A stretch of 64,000 nucleotides of DNA, from the NCBI RefSeq assembly GCF_036244895.1, contig NZ_BQKE01000001.1:744001-808000 (forward strand). The letters run 5' to 3'. Under the pieces are notes generated by a model. The model did no database searches. It was not told the origin of the DNA and worked only from the letters and a program-made list of their open reading frames with translations. This stretch comes from Persicobacter diffluens. GTDB lineage: Bacteria > Bacteroidota > Bacteroidia > Cytophagales > Cyclobacteriaceae. Of this stretch, positions 1-8,601 are shown one piece after another. The first letter of the stretch is position 1, and every line of letters begins with the position of its first letter. Position numbers and translations under genes: made by a program.

Positions 1-1
1 A

Positions 2-637
2 GAGGCAAATGAAAATATCAGTGCATTGCTGGAGCAAGCACAATATTTATTGGATAATGTAGAAAAAATGTCATCCAGCCATGTGAAGACAGAAATTGAC
101 CGATTACGTAAAGCTGCTGGCGGTAATGAAGAGGTGGAGGCGATCCTGAAACAGGTGGAAGCCAAGCTGGGTGCCAAGGAAAGTATTAATCAGGCCAAGA
201 TGTTGGTCGATAATTTTGAAAATTATGACCTGGAATACGTAAAGGAAGAAACGGAAAAATTACGTAACTCTTCTTATGCGGAGGTGCAGACTTATGTGAA
301 TCAGCTGGACAAAATGATCGCCGCCAGAGAGCAGCGTGCTGTGGATGCTCGTCCTCTAAAAGTACGTTTGAACGATTATATGCTGAGTATTGCCAATGCC
401 GACTCTCCGGCAGCTGCAGATGGCTATGTAAATAAAGCCCTGGAGCTTTTTGCTTCTCCTTCCGTGGATGTGTTGATCATCATCGGCATTTTTGACGGGG
501 AAAAAGATTTTGACAAACCTACGACGATCAGCCAGTATTTGGATTACCTGAAATTGCAAAAGAAAGCTCCTTACCGTATTGAAAATATTGAGCAGGATGC
601 GAACGGGAAAATCCGCCTTTTGGAATTGAAAAAGTAA
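2..637 (+). CDS. Unrecognised protein, 5' end outside window
   Basis: The reading frame is open from the first bases of the window, so only the C-terminal part (about 211 residues) is present. I do not recognise the family. The N-terminal two thirds is rich in Lys, Glu, Ala and Gln and looks helical or coiled-coil, with two related helical stretches (AQYLLDNVEKM and AKMLVDNFENY). The last 80 residues contain ALELF, then VDVLIIIGIFDGE, then YLDYLKLQKK. This order resembles AVELF, IDVSSL and YLKRLKLLNY in the next gene, so the two may share a domain. The next gene starts 30 bp downstream in the same direction, which suggests one operon. No export signal can be judged because the start is missing. 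Coding status is well supported; function is unknown. Confidence 0.8.
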   Translation, partial: EANENISALLEQAQYLLDNVEKMSSSHVKTEIDRLRKAAGGNEEVEAILKQVEAKLGAKESINQAKMLVDNFENYDLEYVKEETEKLRNSSYAEVQTYVNQLDKMIAAREQRAVDARPLKVRLNDYMLSIANADSPAAADGYVNKALELFASPSVDVLIIIGIFDGEKDFDKPTTISQYLDYLKLQKKAPYRIENIEQDANGKIRLLELKK

Positions 638-667
638 GTCGTTGATTTTTTAAATAAACAGAGATTC

Positions 668-1246
668 ATGAAAAGATATATGTTAATGATGCTGTGCTTT
701 TTTTGGGGAAGCATGGCCATGGCACAAAATAATGAACCGGATATCAGTCCGGAAAGAAAGCAGGCCATTGACTCTTTGGCTTTGGAAAAAGTCCGTGACC
801 TAAGTAAATACATCACCATCATCGGGGATAAGAAAACCCGCGATGTGGATGCCAATGCAGCCATTGAACGTGCGGTGGAGCTTTTTGATGAGGGTGCCAA
901 GATTGACGTTTCTTCCCTGAACCGACCGGATGATATTCGGGCCTATCCGGTGAAGGACTATTTGAAGCGGCTGAAGTTATTGAACTATGATCAGGTGAAC
1001 ATCGAATGGTTCCATATTCAATATATTTCGGATTTGGTGAAGCAGGCCGATGGTCGTTACGTCGGGGTGATCACCATTTATCAGCGATTCGAAGGAAAGC
1101 GAAAAGACGGGATGAAATATGTGGACACCACCAAGAAGGATATCACCGTGTATGTAGAGCGTAAGAAGACGGTCATTCAGGGTAGAACTATCGGCTTCTG
1201 GGATGTTTTACTGGGAGATATTCGGGTGACCAACACTTATAAATAA
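668..1246 (+). CDS. Secreted hypothetical protein (192 aa)
   Basis: The product begins with a clear signal peptide (MKRYMLMMLCFFWGSMAMAQ), so it should be periplasmic or surface-exposed. The rest is a small alpha/beta domain with no catalytic motif that I recognise. The segment AVELFDEGAKIDV followed by YLKRLKLLNYDQV and a beta-rich tail (GVITIYQRFEGKR, ITVYVERKK) resembles both the C-terminus of the preceding gene and the region before the leucine-rich repeats of the gene at 2146. I infer a common accessory domain in this gene group. ATG at 668 is the natural start because it places the signal peptide at the N-terminus. A terminator-like hairpin follows the stop, so the next gene may be transcribed partly separately. 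Confidence 0.8.
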   Translation: MKRYMLMMLCFFWGSMAMAQNNEPDISPERKQAIDSLALEKVRDLSKYITIIGDKKTRDVDANAAIERAVELFDEGAKIDVSSLNRPDDIRAYPVKDYLKRLKLLNYDQVNIEWFHIQYISDLVKQADGRYVGVITIYQRFEGKRKDGMKYVDTTKKDITVYVERKKTVIQGRTIGFWDVLLGDIRVTNTYK

Positions 1247-1257
1247 TCTCAAACGAG

Positions 1258-1291
1258 ACAGGCAGAATGATCAGCATTTTGCCTGTTTTTA
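1258..1291 (+). terminator. Intercistronic rho-independent terminator
   Basis: ACAGGCA pairs with TGCCTGT and, after a G-T wobble, AATG pairs with CATT. The loop is about 5 nt and a T-run follows. It ends about 10 bp before the next start codon, so it may attenuate readthrough within the gene group. Confidence 0.65.
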
Positions 1292-1301
1292 TATATTGAC
1301 T

Positions 1302-2120
1302 ATGCCACTGAAAAGAATTTTGTGTTTGCTCCCCTTCTGCTTGCTGGTTTTGCCGGTTTTCGGGCAGGTGGGCAATTATTTGGATGCGGAGGAATTTTAT
1401 GCCCGTACCAAGCAGGTGAATCAGTTTATTCGTCGCTTCAATGGGGAGGAGGATCTGAAAGGAGTCCGAATCAATACCAAGGACAAGACCTACCGTTCTC
1501 AAAAGCTGCGAAAGAAATATTTACCTCAGCTGATAGATCAGCAAAATCAGGCGATAGTAGACCAACTGACTGCCTTCGGAGTTGATATAATTGAGGGAAA
1601 GCCGGCAGAATTTTTGGATTTTTACAGCCCTGATTGGTTTGCTGAAGTGCATGCGGACGTGCGCTTTGAAGGCAGGAACATGCCGATCACCTTTTTCCTG
1701 AAATTAGAAGAAGCCAATGGCGGCTGGAAGTGGGTGATTGATCATATTCAGTTTGCACCATATCAGGGACTTTTTGATATGGAACGTACGCCAAAGGAAT
1801 TTTTAAACCCGCTCAGCCATGAGCTGTACTTTATGCCTTTGAATGAAGCCATGCAGGACCCTGCCCGTTTGGAGGATTATGCCTCGAAAAATTATACCCC
1901 GGATGTATTGACCCTCTTTTTGTATGATATGAAAAGGGGACGGCTGCAATTTAAGGGGGTGAACAATGTACACCTTCATTTCTTTCAATTAGAAGGCTGG
2001 TATTTTGAATTATCCGAATTTAACCGCTCCGGAAAAAATGCCGGCTGGCTGATTTCTAATTTAGTGAAGGCCGGAACAGCGGATAAAGAAAAACTTAAAG
2101 CCTATATTTTGGCCCAATAG
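1302..2120 (+). CDS. Secreted hypothetical protein (272 aa)
   Basis: Starting at the ATG at 1302 gives a good signal peptide (MPLKRILCLLPFCLLVLPVFG). An in-frame TTG two codons upstream is less likely. The body has a charged segment with YARTKQVNQFIRRFNGEED, then a beta-rich part (FYSPDWFAEVHADVRFEGR, ITFFLKLEEANGGWKWVIDHIQF) that resembles a small NTF2-like or cystatin-like fold, then an aromatic-rich C-terminal region. No enzyme motif is visible. It sits 25 bp before the leucine-rich-repeat gene in the same direction, so the two are probably co-transcribed and may work together at the cell envelope. That functional link is inference only. Confidence 0.8.
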   Translation: MPLKRILCLLPFCLLVLPVFGQVGNYLDAEEFYARTKQVNQFIRRFNGEEDLKGVRINTKDKTYRSQKLRKKYLPQLIDQQNQAIVDQLTAFGVDIIEGKPAEFLDFYSPDWFAEVHADVRFEGRNMPITFFLKLEEANGGWKWVIDHIQFAPYQGLFDMERTPKEFLNPLSHELYFMPLNEAMQDPARLEDYASKNYTPDVLTLFLYDMKRGRLQFKGVNNVHLHFFQLEGWYFELSEFNRSGKNAGWLISNLVKAGTADKEKLKAYILAQ

Positions 2121-2145
2121 CAGGCCCATGGACTACAAATAAGCT

Positions 2146-4788
2146 ATGAAAATAATGAAATGGAATATCAAGAGCCTGTTGCTCCTGTTGCTGATAGTCG
2201 GACAGGGCGGATGGGCACATGCCCAACAGGATCACTTTGAGGATTATAAAGAATCCGCTGAGCGACTGATTGGCTACTGGCAGATATATGTGAATATTCT
2301 CGGGGATTCCACAGAGATGATGGAGGATAAAGACCGCATCATTGAGGAGAGTTATCTACGGGTGGTGGACAACCCGAAAGTGCAGGTAGAAGATGATTTG
2401 GATGAAGAGCGGTTGGTTCCTTATTACAAAGATGTTCAGGCCTATCTGAAAGACATCACCTTTTTCTATCGGTTTGCGCAGTTCAATTATTCTATTGAAG
2501 CCGTCGAGCCTTTGGTAAATGAGGCCGGAGAGTACACCTTACTTGTGAAAACGCAGCGTAACCTGCAGGGCAAATTGATCAAAGGCGCCAAAATGGTGAA
2601 CAACACCCAGGAGGTATTCTTTGAGATGTCCGTGAATGAGTCTGATAAATCGGTGAAGGTTATCAGTGTGTATGCGACCAAACTGAATGAGGACGAAGAA
2701 TTGTATAAATGGTGGCTGGCACTACCGGAAAACTGGAAAGGTATATTAGGGCAGGAAGTTTACCTGCCGGATTCCAGCACTTTGGCTTCCTGGGGGAAAT
2801 GGGAACCGGTCCCGGTGGAAGCAACAGAAGAGACCGTAGCTGAGGAGGACAACCTGGCGCTTTCGGATAGCTTGGAAGCCGATACACTTTGGGTGATGAA
2901 TAAAGCAGATTATATTCAGGCCATTAAGCAAGCGGTAGAGCTTGAAGAGCTGGATTTGTCGAATCGCATGGAGTTGTATGAGTTCGGTGCCCTGTCCAGA
3001 CTGCGCAACCTGAAAGCGTTAGACCTTTCCCATACTTTTATTGATACTTTAGGGGTTATTCGAAACCTGACTCATTTGGAAAAACTGAATTTGAGCTATA
3101 CGCGCATTCGCGATTTGAATAACCTTCAGTTTTTATTGTCGCTGAAAGAATTATCGGTACAATTTACACCCTTACATGAGGCCAGTACCCTGTCCCGATT
3201 GTCGGGCTTGCAGCGGCTGAATCTGAGCTATACACCATTTGATTCTTTGGCAATTCTCAAGTACAATAAGGCCCTACAGGTGTTGGATATTTCCGGAACG
3301 GCGGTTTACGATCTGGATCCGATTAAACAAGTCACCGGGCTCAAGGAATTGCGTCTGGCAGAAGATTCTCTGGTGAACTATGACCTGCTATCCGAATTTT
3401 ACCAGTTAGAAAAGTTGGATCTTACCGGTGCTACGATTAAGGATTTGAAACCTCTGGAAGAGTTGAGTAGCCTTCAGGTTGTGGTGGTGAAGAATACGCA
3501 GGTAGAGGACTTAAGCCCTCTACAATATTTGTCTTCCCTGAAAACAGTTTACTGCGATAATTCTGGCGTTGGTATTGAGCAGGCGCAGGAATTCATGCGA
3601 CAGAAGTCCGGCACGCTGGTAGTGGCAGATTCTGAAATGCTGCAGAAATGGTGGGAAACGCTGCCATCTGCCTGGTCGGAGTTGTTCTATGAAATGCTGC
3701 CCGATAGTCTGGAGGCACCAACCGGGGAATGGTTACACCAAACGGTTTTCGGAGTAGAAGAGCTGGATATGCATGGTCGGGACATTATGGACCTGGAACC
3801 TTTGCGAGTATTGCCGAATCTGAAGAAGCTGAATTTTTCTAATACAGGGGTTTATCGATTAGATCCGCTTGCGGATATGACCGGTTTGTTGAAGCTTGAT
3901 TTTGCCAACACAAAAGTGAATGACCTTGCAGCCATCAAGCACCTGAGTCAGTTGGAGGAGATTGATTTTTCCGGTACGCAGGTGGGGCATTTAGATCAGT
4001 TTACAGGGCTGAAAAATCTGCACACCATTAAGGGAAATCAAACTGCTGTGGGGGATTTGAAAGCCCTGACAGATTTGCCCGATTTGAGAAGAGTGGAATT
4101 TGATAATAGTCGGGTGGAGGATGAGGACGTCCAATTATTTTTAGAAAATCACCCGGACTGTCTGGTGATCTATAAAGGAGAAGTTTTGGGCAAATGGTGG
4201 GCAGGTCTTTCCCGTTCCTGGAAACAAGCCTTGGAGAAGAATCTGCCTATGGGTACCGCTCCGGATGTCGATAAGTTGCATGAACTGATTTTGAGCAAAA
4301 CCATTGATATTTCCAATCAGCCGGACGTGCAGCGTCTGGAGGCTTTGGATCCTTTTGTGAATTTACAAAAGCTGGTGGCTCGAAATATTCGACTAATGGA
4401 TTTTAAACCTACACTCAAACACCAAAGCCTGAAATACCTGGATTTGTCCAACAACCCCTTAGAGGATATCGAAGGCATCGGCGAGTTGGCTAATCTGGAA
4501 GTCTTGTTGTTGGAAAATGCACAGATTCCATTGTTTGAACCTATTCTGGATTTAAAGTCATTGAAAAAATTGAATATTTCCGGAACAAAGGTGAAGAGAA
4601 TCAATGGGGTGGAAGATATGACTGCTTTGGAAGATCTGGCCTTTTTCAATACCCGTATCAAAGGCATCAGCAGACTGTCTGCGTGTAAGAATTTGAAGAA
4701 GCTTTCTTGTTACAACACCAGGGTGAAGGATTCCGATTTGAATAAATTGAAAGCAGCCTTGCCGAAGCTTGAAGTGGATTTTTATTGA
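2146..4788 (+). CDS. Exported leucine-rich-repeat protein with repeated Trp-rich linkers
   Basis: This is an 880-residue protein. It has a signal peptide (cleavage after WAHAQ), an N-terminal domain of about 160 residues, and three blocks of SDS22/internalin-like leucine-rich repeats with the pattern LxxLxxLxLSxTxIxDLxxL. Each block is preceded by a related linker: KWWLALPENW (about residue 188), KWWETLPSAW (about 499) and KWWAGLSRSW (about 683). Each linker is followed by a short helical stretch and a new run of repeats, so the protein was probably built by duplication of a linker-plus-LRR module. The N-terminal part (YLKDITFFYRFAQFNY) resembles the small exported proteins upstream. Such proteins usually bind other proteins. 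I see no membrane anchor, T9SS C-terminal domain or catalytic motif. The partner is unknown. A strong terminator follows. Confidence 0.88.
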   Translation: MKIMKWNIKSLLLLLLIVGQGGWAHAQQDHFEDYKESAERLIGYWQIYVNILGDSTEMMEDKDRIIEESYLRVVDNPKVQVEDDLDEERLVPYYKDVQAYLKDITFFYRFAQFNYSIEAVEPLVNEAGEYTLLVKTQRNLQGKLIKGAKMVNNTQEVFFEMSVNESDKSVKVISVYATKLNEDEELYKWWLALPENWKGILGQEVYLPDSSTLASWGKWEPVPVEATEETVAEEDNLALSDSLEADTLWVMNKADYIQAIKQAVELEELDLSNRMELYEFGALSRLRNLKALDLSHTFIDTLGVIRNLTHLEKLNLSYTRIRDLNNLQFLLSLKELSVQFTPLHEASTLSRLSGLQRLNLSYTPFDSLAILKYNKALQVLDISGTAVYDLDPIKQVTGLKELRLAEDSLVNYDLLSEFYQLEKLDLTGATIKDLKPLEELSSLQVVVVKNTQVEDLSPLQYLSSLKTVYCDNSGVGIEQAQEFMRQKSGTLVVADSEMLQKWWETLPSAWSELFYEMLPDSLEAPTGEWLHQTVFGVEELDMHGRDIMDLEPLRVLPNLKKLNFSNTGVYRLDPLADMTGLLKLDFANTKVNDLAAIKHLSQLEEIDFSGTQVGHLDQFTGLKNLHTIKGNQTAVGDLKALTDLPDLRRVEFDNSRVEDEDVQLFLENHPDCLVIYKGEVLGKWWAGLSRSWKQALEKNLPMGTAPDVDKLHELILSKTIDISNQPDVQRLEALDPFVNLQKLVARNIRLMDFKPTLKHQSLKYLDLSNNPLEDIEGIGELANLEVLLLENAQIPLFEPILDLKSLKKLNISGTKVKRINGVEDMTALEDLAFFNTRIKGISRLSACKNLKKLSCYNTRVKDSDLNKLKAALPKLEVDFY

Positions 4789-4820
4789 TATTGAAAATTT
4801 CAATCCATCAAAATATCATC

Positions 4821-4853
4821 AAAAGGGTAGTCATTTTGGCTGCCCTTTTTTTT
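4821..4853 (+). terminator. Rho-independent terminator after LRR gene
   Basis: AAAAGGGTAGTC pairs with GGCTGCCCTTTT (two G-U pairs) around a short ATTTT loop, and the pairing T-tract continues for several bases. It ends the first gene group. Confidence 0.8.
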
Positions 4854-4889
4854 ATGGACATCTGTCGAATGCTGCAGTATTCAATAGAC

Positions 4890-5108
4890 CAAATCCAAAT
4901 TATTCACTAATAAATTCATTGGTTCAATTCAAGTGGCTTGTTGGTAATCTATGGTGGGTGTTTTTTTTGATTATTAGCCCACATTTGGATAAGCTTGCTT
5001 TCTCCTTCATCATCTGCTACTTAGGGGAAAATCCGAAAAAAGTAAAATTCCTTCATTTTTCCATTCATACCGCTAAACGAAGATTTATGCATACATAATT
5101 CGGGATAA
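4890..5108 (+). repeat. Dispersed 220-bp MITE-like element, copy 1 (decayed)
   Basis: The order matches the family consensus: left terminus with AATTATTCAC, AAGTGGCTTGTTGG, the centre GCCCACATTTGG, AAGCTTGCTTTCTCC, CTTCATTTTTCC, GCTAAACGA and a right terminus ATAATTCGGGATAA. Both ends and the central palindrome carry mutations, so this is an old copy. It fills the gap between the LRR terminator and the SDR gene and carries no convincing gene. Confidence 0.75.
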
Positions 5109-5156
5109 TTCATTTAACTTACCAGACATATAATTTTAAGATCAAATTTCAAGATA

Positions 5157-5984
5157 GTGGAAAAGGTTGTTTTGGTTACCGGCGGTTCTTCCGGTATTGG
5201 AAAAGCGATAGCAGTTCATTTAAAAGCAAATGGGTATCGGGTGTTTGGTACCAGCCGAAGAGCAATTTCGGATGATCCTTCCGGATTGGAATACCTGCAG
5301 ATGGATGTGAATGAGGAGGCTTCCGTTCAGACGGGTATCAAGCAATTGCTGGAGATTACAGGTCGATTGGATGCGGTAGTGAATTCTGCAGGCTTAGGGA
5401 CTATAGGCGCCGTGGAAGAAATGCCGGTGGATACCATTAAGGAAGTCTTTGAAACGAATTTTTACGGGGTATTGCGGGTATGTCAGGTCGTCTTACCCAT
5501 TTTCAGAAAGCAACGATCAGGTCATATCATTAATATTTCTTCTATTGCCGGAGAGGTGTCTCTGCCTTTCAGAGGGTTTTATTCCGCCAGTAAATTTGCC
5601 ATGGAAGCTTTTACGGAGGCCATGCGAATGGAGGTGAAAGGCTTCGGGGTGAAAGTTGCTATTATTCAGCCCGGAGATTTCAATACCAATATTTCCAATT
5701 CCAGAAAGAATGCCGACTTCAAGTCAGATTCTCCCTATTCCAAGCTGATCAATGAAATGAATAAATTGATCGCTTCCGGAATGGATAGTGCTCCTACGCC
5801 GGAAGTGGTAGGTGAAGTGGCATTGAAAATTCTACAGGCGGATCAACCTAAACTCCGCTATCCGGTTGGGGCTTTTACGGAGAAGATTTCAACAAAATTG
5901 AGGAAGTTTTTACCGGTGCGTCCTTTCGAACGCATTATTATGGGACACTACAATATGTTGGATAAGGAAATGTATGAGGAGTAA
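5157..5984 (+). CDS. Short-chain dehydrogenase/reductase
   Basis: This 275-residue protein is a classical SDR. It has the cofactor motif TGGSSGIG at residues 8-15, NSAG (a variant of NNAG) at 76-79, the catalytic Ser in NISSIAG near 129, and Y142-x3-K146 in FYSASK. It should be a cytoplasmic NAD(P)H-dependent oxidoreductase acting on an alcohol or ketone; the substrate cannot be read from the sequence. A GTG at 5157 is used as start because the Rossmann strand begins immediately (MEKVVLVTGG) and no ATG fits. The gene converges on the sigma-factor gene with no bases between the two stop codons. The nearest upstream feature is a decayed repeat rather than another gene, so it is probably transcribed alone. 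Confidence 0.92.
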   Translation: MEKVVLVTGGSSGIGKAIAVHLKANGYRVFGTSRRAISDDPSGLEYLQMDVNEEASVQTGIKQLLEITGRLDAVVNSAGLGTIGAVEEMPVDTIKEVFETNFYGVLRVCQVVLPIFRKQRSGHIINISSIAGEVSLPFRGFYSASKFAMEAFTEAMRMEVKGFGVKVAIIQPGDFNTNISNSRKNADFKSDSPYSKLINEMNKLIASGMDSAPTPEVVGEVALKILQADQPKLRYPVGAFTEKISTKLRKFLPVRPFERIIMGHYNMLDKEMYEE

Positions 5985-6599
5985 TTATTCCTCTTTGGCC
6001 CGGCTAAGTTGATGATGAATATATGCCTTAAGAGTGGGATTCTCGTTTAGTAAATCTTTCAGATGCTTAAGGCATTTACTCTTTTTATTTTTAAGCGATT
6101 GTTCGCTGGATAAGCCACTGGAGCCCAGTAATTCGTCGTATTTTAATTGATGAAAGTAGTAATCTGTGAGTAATTCTTTACAGCCGGAGGGCAGTTGATC
6201 GAAGATTTTTTGAACTTCTTTTTTTCGGTCGATATTGAAGGTCAGGACCCGGTCTAATTCTTCTTCAATTTTTGGAGACTGATTAGCAATCATATGATCC
6301 CCGATTGCTTCATAATTCTTTATGCGACTATTTTTTTTGAGCGTTTGCAACCAGCGGTTTCTGGAAATGGCATATAAAATGGTGTTAAGGGTGGCGGCCT
6401 GCTTAAAGGTTTTTGCCTGAATCATGTCAATGAGAATCAGTACCGCATCCTGAAATATATCTTCCGCATCCTCTTCGATACCGTTATTGTAGCAAATCCA
6501 TTTGCGAATAGCCGGATAGGAGCTTTTGTATAGGGCCAATACCGCCTTTCTCATATTTTTTCCACTCTGAATAATCTTTATGATTTCCTTATCTTGCAT
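5985..6599 (-). CDS. ECF-like RNA polymerase sigma factor
   Basis: The start is set at the ATG giving MQDKEIIKII (204 residues). A longer version would add a hydrophobic, unlikely N-terminus. Region 2 is visible as AEDIFQDAVLILIDMI with LNTILYAISRNRWLQTLKK (sigma 2.2-2.4 pattern). Region 4 is LPSGCKELLTDYYFHQLKYDELL followed by a helix-turn-helix-like stretch ending SLKNKKSKCLKHL. This matches the sigma-70/ECF family in Bacteroidota, where such factors often control envelope or uptake genes. No anti-sigma gene is adjacent; the next gene on the same strand side is an outer-membrane barrel, a possible but unproven target. It converges with the SDR gene. Confidence 0.85.
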   Translation of the reverse strand: MQDKEIIKIIQSGKNMRKAVLALYKSSYPAIRKWICYNNGIEEDAEDIFQDAVLILIDMIQAKTFKQAATLNTILYAISRNRWLQTLKKNSRIKNYEAIGDHMIANQSPKIEEELDRVLTFNIDRKKEVQKIFDQLPSGCKELLTDYYFHQLKYDELLGSSGLSSEQSLKNKKSKCLKHLKDLLNENPTLKAYIHHQLSRAKEE

Positions 6600-6717
6600 G
6601 CTTAGTCCAATTTTCACTGAAAGCATAACAAGAATAAGCAGAAAGAGTGATCTCAAAGTATGGAAGGGGCAGGTAGGGTTTTACTTAAAATTGATCCCAA
6701 ATCACTGCTATATTATT

Positions 6718-7329
6718 CTAAAGTTTGAAGTAATAGCCCATAGTGAAGGTTACAGCGCTATTCAGCAGGGCTTTGATGTTTTCGCGATTCCCGGTGACAT
6801 CTGTAAGTCCAATGGTGTAATAAGAAGAAATAATGAAATTTGGTCTAAGCTCATATTCCAAGCCAATATTCGCAGAAATATCCAATGGATTAAGCAGGGA
6901 GGTTACATTTCTTTTTTTTCCATCCTCTATTTCAGAAGCGTGCATCAGTAAGCCAAACTGCGGTCCTCCGATCATGTTGAGATTCTTCTGGTTAATGGAG
7001 ACCTTTCCCCAAATGGGAAGCTGTAGGTAGTGAATGTTCAGGTCAAATTCGCCTTCTTCCCCTTTGAAAGAGGCGCCATTTTGGGAATAAAAAAGGCCTA
7101 CTTTTGAATGTACTTCATGGGTGAGTGGCATCACAAACATGGACCCAAAGCGAAATCCCATTAAACCTGAGCCTCCTTCCTGCCCAACACCGGACATGGA
7201 AGAATAATTCAGTCCCAATTGTGACTCCAAGCCAATATTGGAAAAGGTATCCTGAAATTTCCAGCCTCTGGCTTGTGCTGAAAAAGAAAAAAATAGCAAG
7301 GAAACAAAAAGGGCGATCTTATTGGTCAT
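6718..7329 (-). CDS. Outer-membrane beta-barrel protein (porin-like)
   Basis: The product (203 residues from the ATG at 7329) has a signal peptide ending SFSAQA. Alternating beta-strands typical of the Bacteroidota OMP_b-brl_2 type follow, for example LNYSSMSGVGQEGGSGLMGFRFG, IHYLQLPIWGKVSI and ISANIGLEYELRPNFIISSYYTIGL. The chain ends in aromatic-rich FTMGYYFKL, as expected for barrel assembly. An 8-stranded barrel is plausible from the length. A TTG four codons upstream is in frame, but ATG gives the better signal peptide. The gene lies between the sigma factor and folB on the same strand, with about 80-120 bp on each side, so it is probably its own transcript. Specific substrate or role is not evident. 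Confidence 0.82.
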   Translation of the reverse strand: MTNKIALFVSLLFFSFSAQARGWKFQDTFSNIGLESQLGLNYSSMSGVGQEGGSGLMGFRFGSMFVMPLTHEVHSKVGLFYSQNGASFKGEEGEFDLNIHYLQLPIWGKVSINQKNLNMIGGPQFGLLMHASEIEDGKKRNVTSLLNPLDISANIGLEYELRPNFIISSYYTIGLTDVTGNRENIKALLNSAVTFTMGYYFKL

Positions 7330-7384
7330 GGTAGCAAGCAAGAAAAATGCTGTAAGTTTTTATTTTGGCGGGGTAAAACTAAAA

Positions 7385-7430
7385 AATAATTAAAGCCTAA
7401 TGAAGGAAATTTTTAAACATCCTTCATTAG
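7385..7430 (-). terminator. Terminator overlapping the 3' end of folB
   Basis: CTAATGAAGG (7397-7406) and CCTTCATTAG (7421-7430) form a perfect 10-bp stem on the minus strand. A T-rich but interrupted tract follows. The stem begins inside the last folB codons, so the hairpin would end the WD40-DivIVA-folB transcript. Confidence 0.6.
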
Positions 7431-7799
7431 TTGTTCAAAATCTTGACGGCTTCTGTCAATGGTGATTTTGGATCGGTAACAAACGCCACCTATCGGTGGG
7501 TTAAATTTAGAAATGTCCACCTTGCAATGGGTCACCGAAGGGATTTCTCGCATGATCTTCATCAAAATTCTTTGGGCAACATTTTCCAATAATTTGGCAG
7601 GAATGCCCATTTCTACCTTAATAATATTGTAAAGGTGTGTGTAGTCAACCGTTTTACTTAAATCATCATGAATGGCGGCATTGAGCAGGTTGGTTTTTAC
7701 TTCTACATCCACGCCATATTTATTTCCTATTTTTTGCTCTTCCTTGTGGAATCCATGGTAAGCAAAAAATTCCATTCCCTCTAGCGTAACTTTCCCCAT
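7413..7799 (-). CDS. folB: Dihydroneopterin aldolase
   Basis: This 128-residue protein matches FolB in length and pattern. It has the N-terminal MEFFAYHGFHKEEQKIGNKYGVDVEV (YHG and downstream Glu, substrate pocket), TVDYTHLYNII, LLENVAQRI and the conserved C-terminal strand. FolB cleaves 7,8-dihydroneopterin to 6-hydroxymethyl-7,8-dihydropterin and glycolaldehyde in folate synthesis, as a cytoplasmic multimer. ATG at 7799 is used. It is the last gene of a tight operon (WD40, DivIVA, folB) with only 3 bp after the DivIVA stop. The grouping probably reflects shared growth-linked expression rather than a shared reaction. Confidence 0.93.
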   Translation of the reverse strand: MGKVTLEGMEFFAYHGFHKEEQKIGNKYGVDVEVKTNLLNAAIHDDLSKTVDYTHLYNIIKVEMGIPAKLLENVAQRILMKIMREIPSVTHCKVDISKFNPPIGGVCYRSKITIDRSRQDFEQLMKDV

Positions 7800-7802
7800 G
7801 GC

Positions 7803-8597
7803 TTATAAATCATCAAAAAATGAGGAATCCCCTCCCTGATTATTATCTTCTTTCTTTGGAGCTTCCGGTTTTGTCTTCTTTTGTTCAATTTCAGGGACGC
7901 CGAAAGTGTCCGGTTGATCCGTAATTTTACTGTCCTCTTCCTTTTTTTCAGTAGCTTCCAGTTGCTCCATGGTAGGATCCTGCGCTAGTTTGCTTTGTAT
8001 CTTTTCCATACCGGCAATAAGGAGTTCGTGCTTCTTTCGGATTTCCCGTTTTTTGAAGTCCATTTTTCCAATACGCAATTGAAGGTCTTCCAAATTGCCT
8101 TTAAGCTCACTTATAAAGTCTTCTCCCATTCCATCAATAGCACGGTAATGTTGCATCATGGATTTGATTTCTTCTTCCACATCTGTGCTGAACTGATGAG
8201 ATTTCTGCTTCAGCTCATGGTTCATATTGGCCACCCTTTCCTCGGCCTCATTCACCATTCTCGAGGCTTCCATTTGCGCCTGACCGACAATTTTTCCCGC
8301 TTCCATCTGCGCTTCGCGAAGGATAATTTCGGCTTCTTTATTCGCCTGTTCTTTAATGTTGGCGCCAGTATCTTCGGCCGTTTTCAAAGTCTTGAATAGC
8401 GAATTTTCTACCTCTCGAAGTTTTTCTACTTCCTTCTCCGCAGCAGCCAGCCTGAATTTTAGTTCTTTGCTTTCATCTATGACTTTTTCCCATTCCGAAG
8501 AAAGCGACCGCAAAAAGGCATCAACCTCTTCTTTGTCGTAACCACGAAAAACTTTTTCGAATGATTTTTGGCGAATTTCTAAGGGTGTTACTCTCAT
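7803..8597 (-). CDS. DivIVA-domain coiled-coil protein
   Basis: The N-terminus (TPLEIRQKSFEKVFRGYDKEEVDAFLRSLSSEWE) is the conserved DivIVA membrane-binding/dimer segment. It is followed by more than 100 residues of coiled coil (LKFRLAAAEKEVEKLREVE, then Ala/Glu-rich repeats) and an acidic, Lys/Pro-rich tail ending in SSFFDDL. DivIVA proteins recognise curved membrane and recruit partners to poles or septa. In Bacteroidota they are common but poorly studied. The ATG at 8597 (MRVTPLEI) is chosen over an upstream TTG because it fits the family start and leaves 4 bp after the WD40 gene stop. Length is 264 residues, longer than in many Gram-positives because of the tail. Confidence 0.87.
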   Translation of the reverse strand: MRVTPLEIRQKSFEKVFRGYDKEEVDAFLRSLSSEWEKVIDESKELKFRLAAAEKEVEKLREVENSLFKTLKTAEDTGANIKEQANKEAEIILREAQMEAGKIVGQAQMEASRMVNEAEERVANMNHELKQKSHQFSTDVEEEIKSMMQHYRAIDGMGEDFISELKGNLEDLQLRIGKMDFKKREIRKKHELLIAGMEKIQSKLAQDPTMEQLEATEKKEEDSKITDQPDTFGVPEIEQKKTKPEAPKKEDNNQGGDSSFFDDL

Positions 8598-8601
8598 AGT
8601 T

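Noticed and set aside
4769..5098. A 109-codon open frame downstream of the LRR gene
   Set aside because: It covers a terminator and a decayed repeat element, has no coding character and is repeated in no other copy.
6600..6656. Longer N-terminus for the sigma factor (MRSLFLLILVMLSVKIGLS)
   Set aside because: It would give a cytoplasmic sigma factor a hydrophobic leader; the ATG at 6599 matches the family start.
6580..6951. Plus-strand open frame opposite the sigma factor and barrel genes
   Set aside because: It is a shadow of two genes on the other strand and resembles no family.
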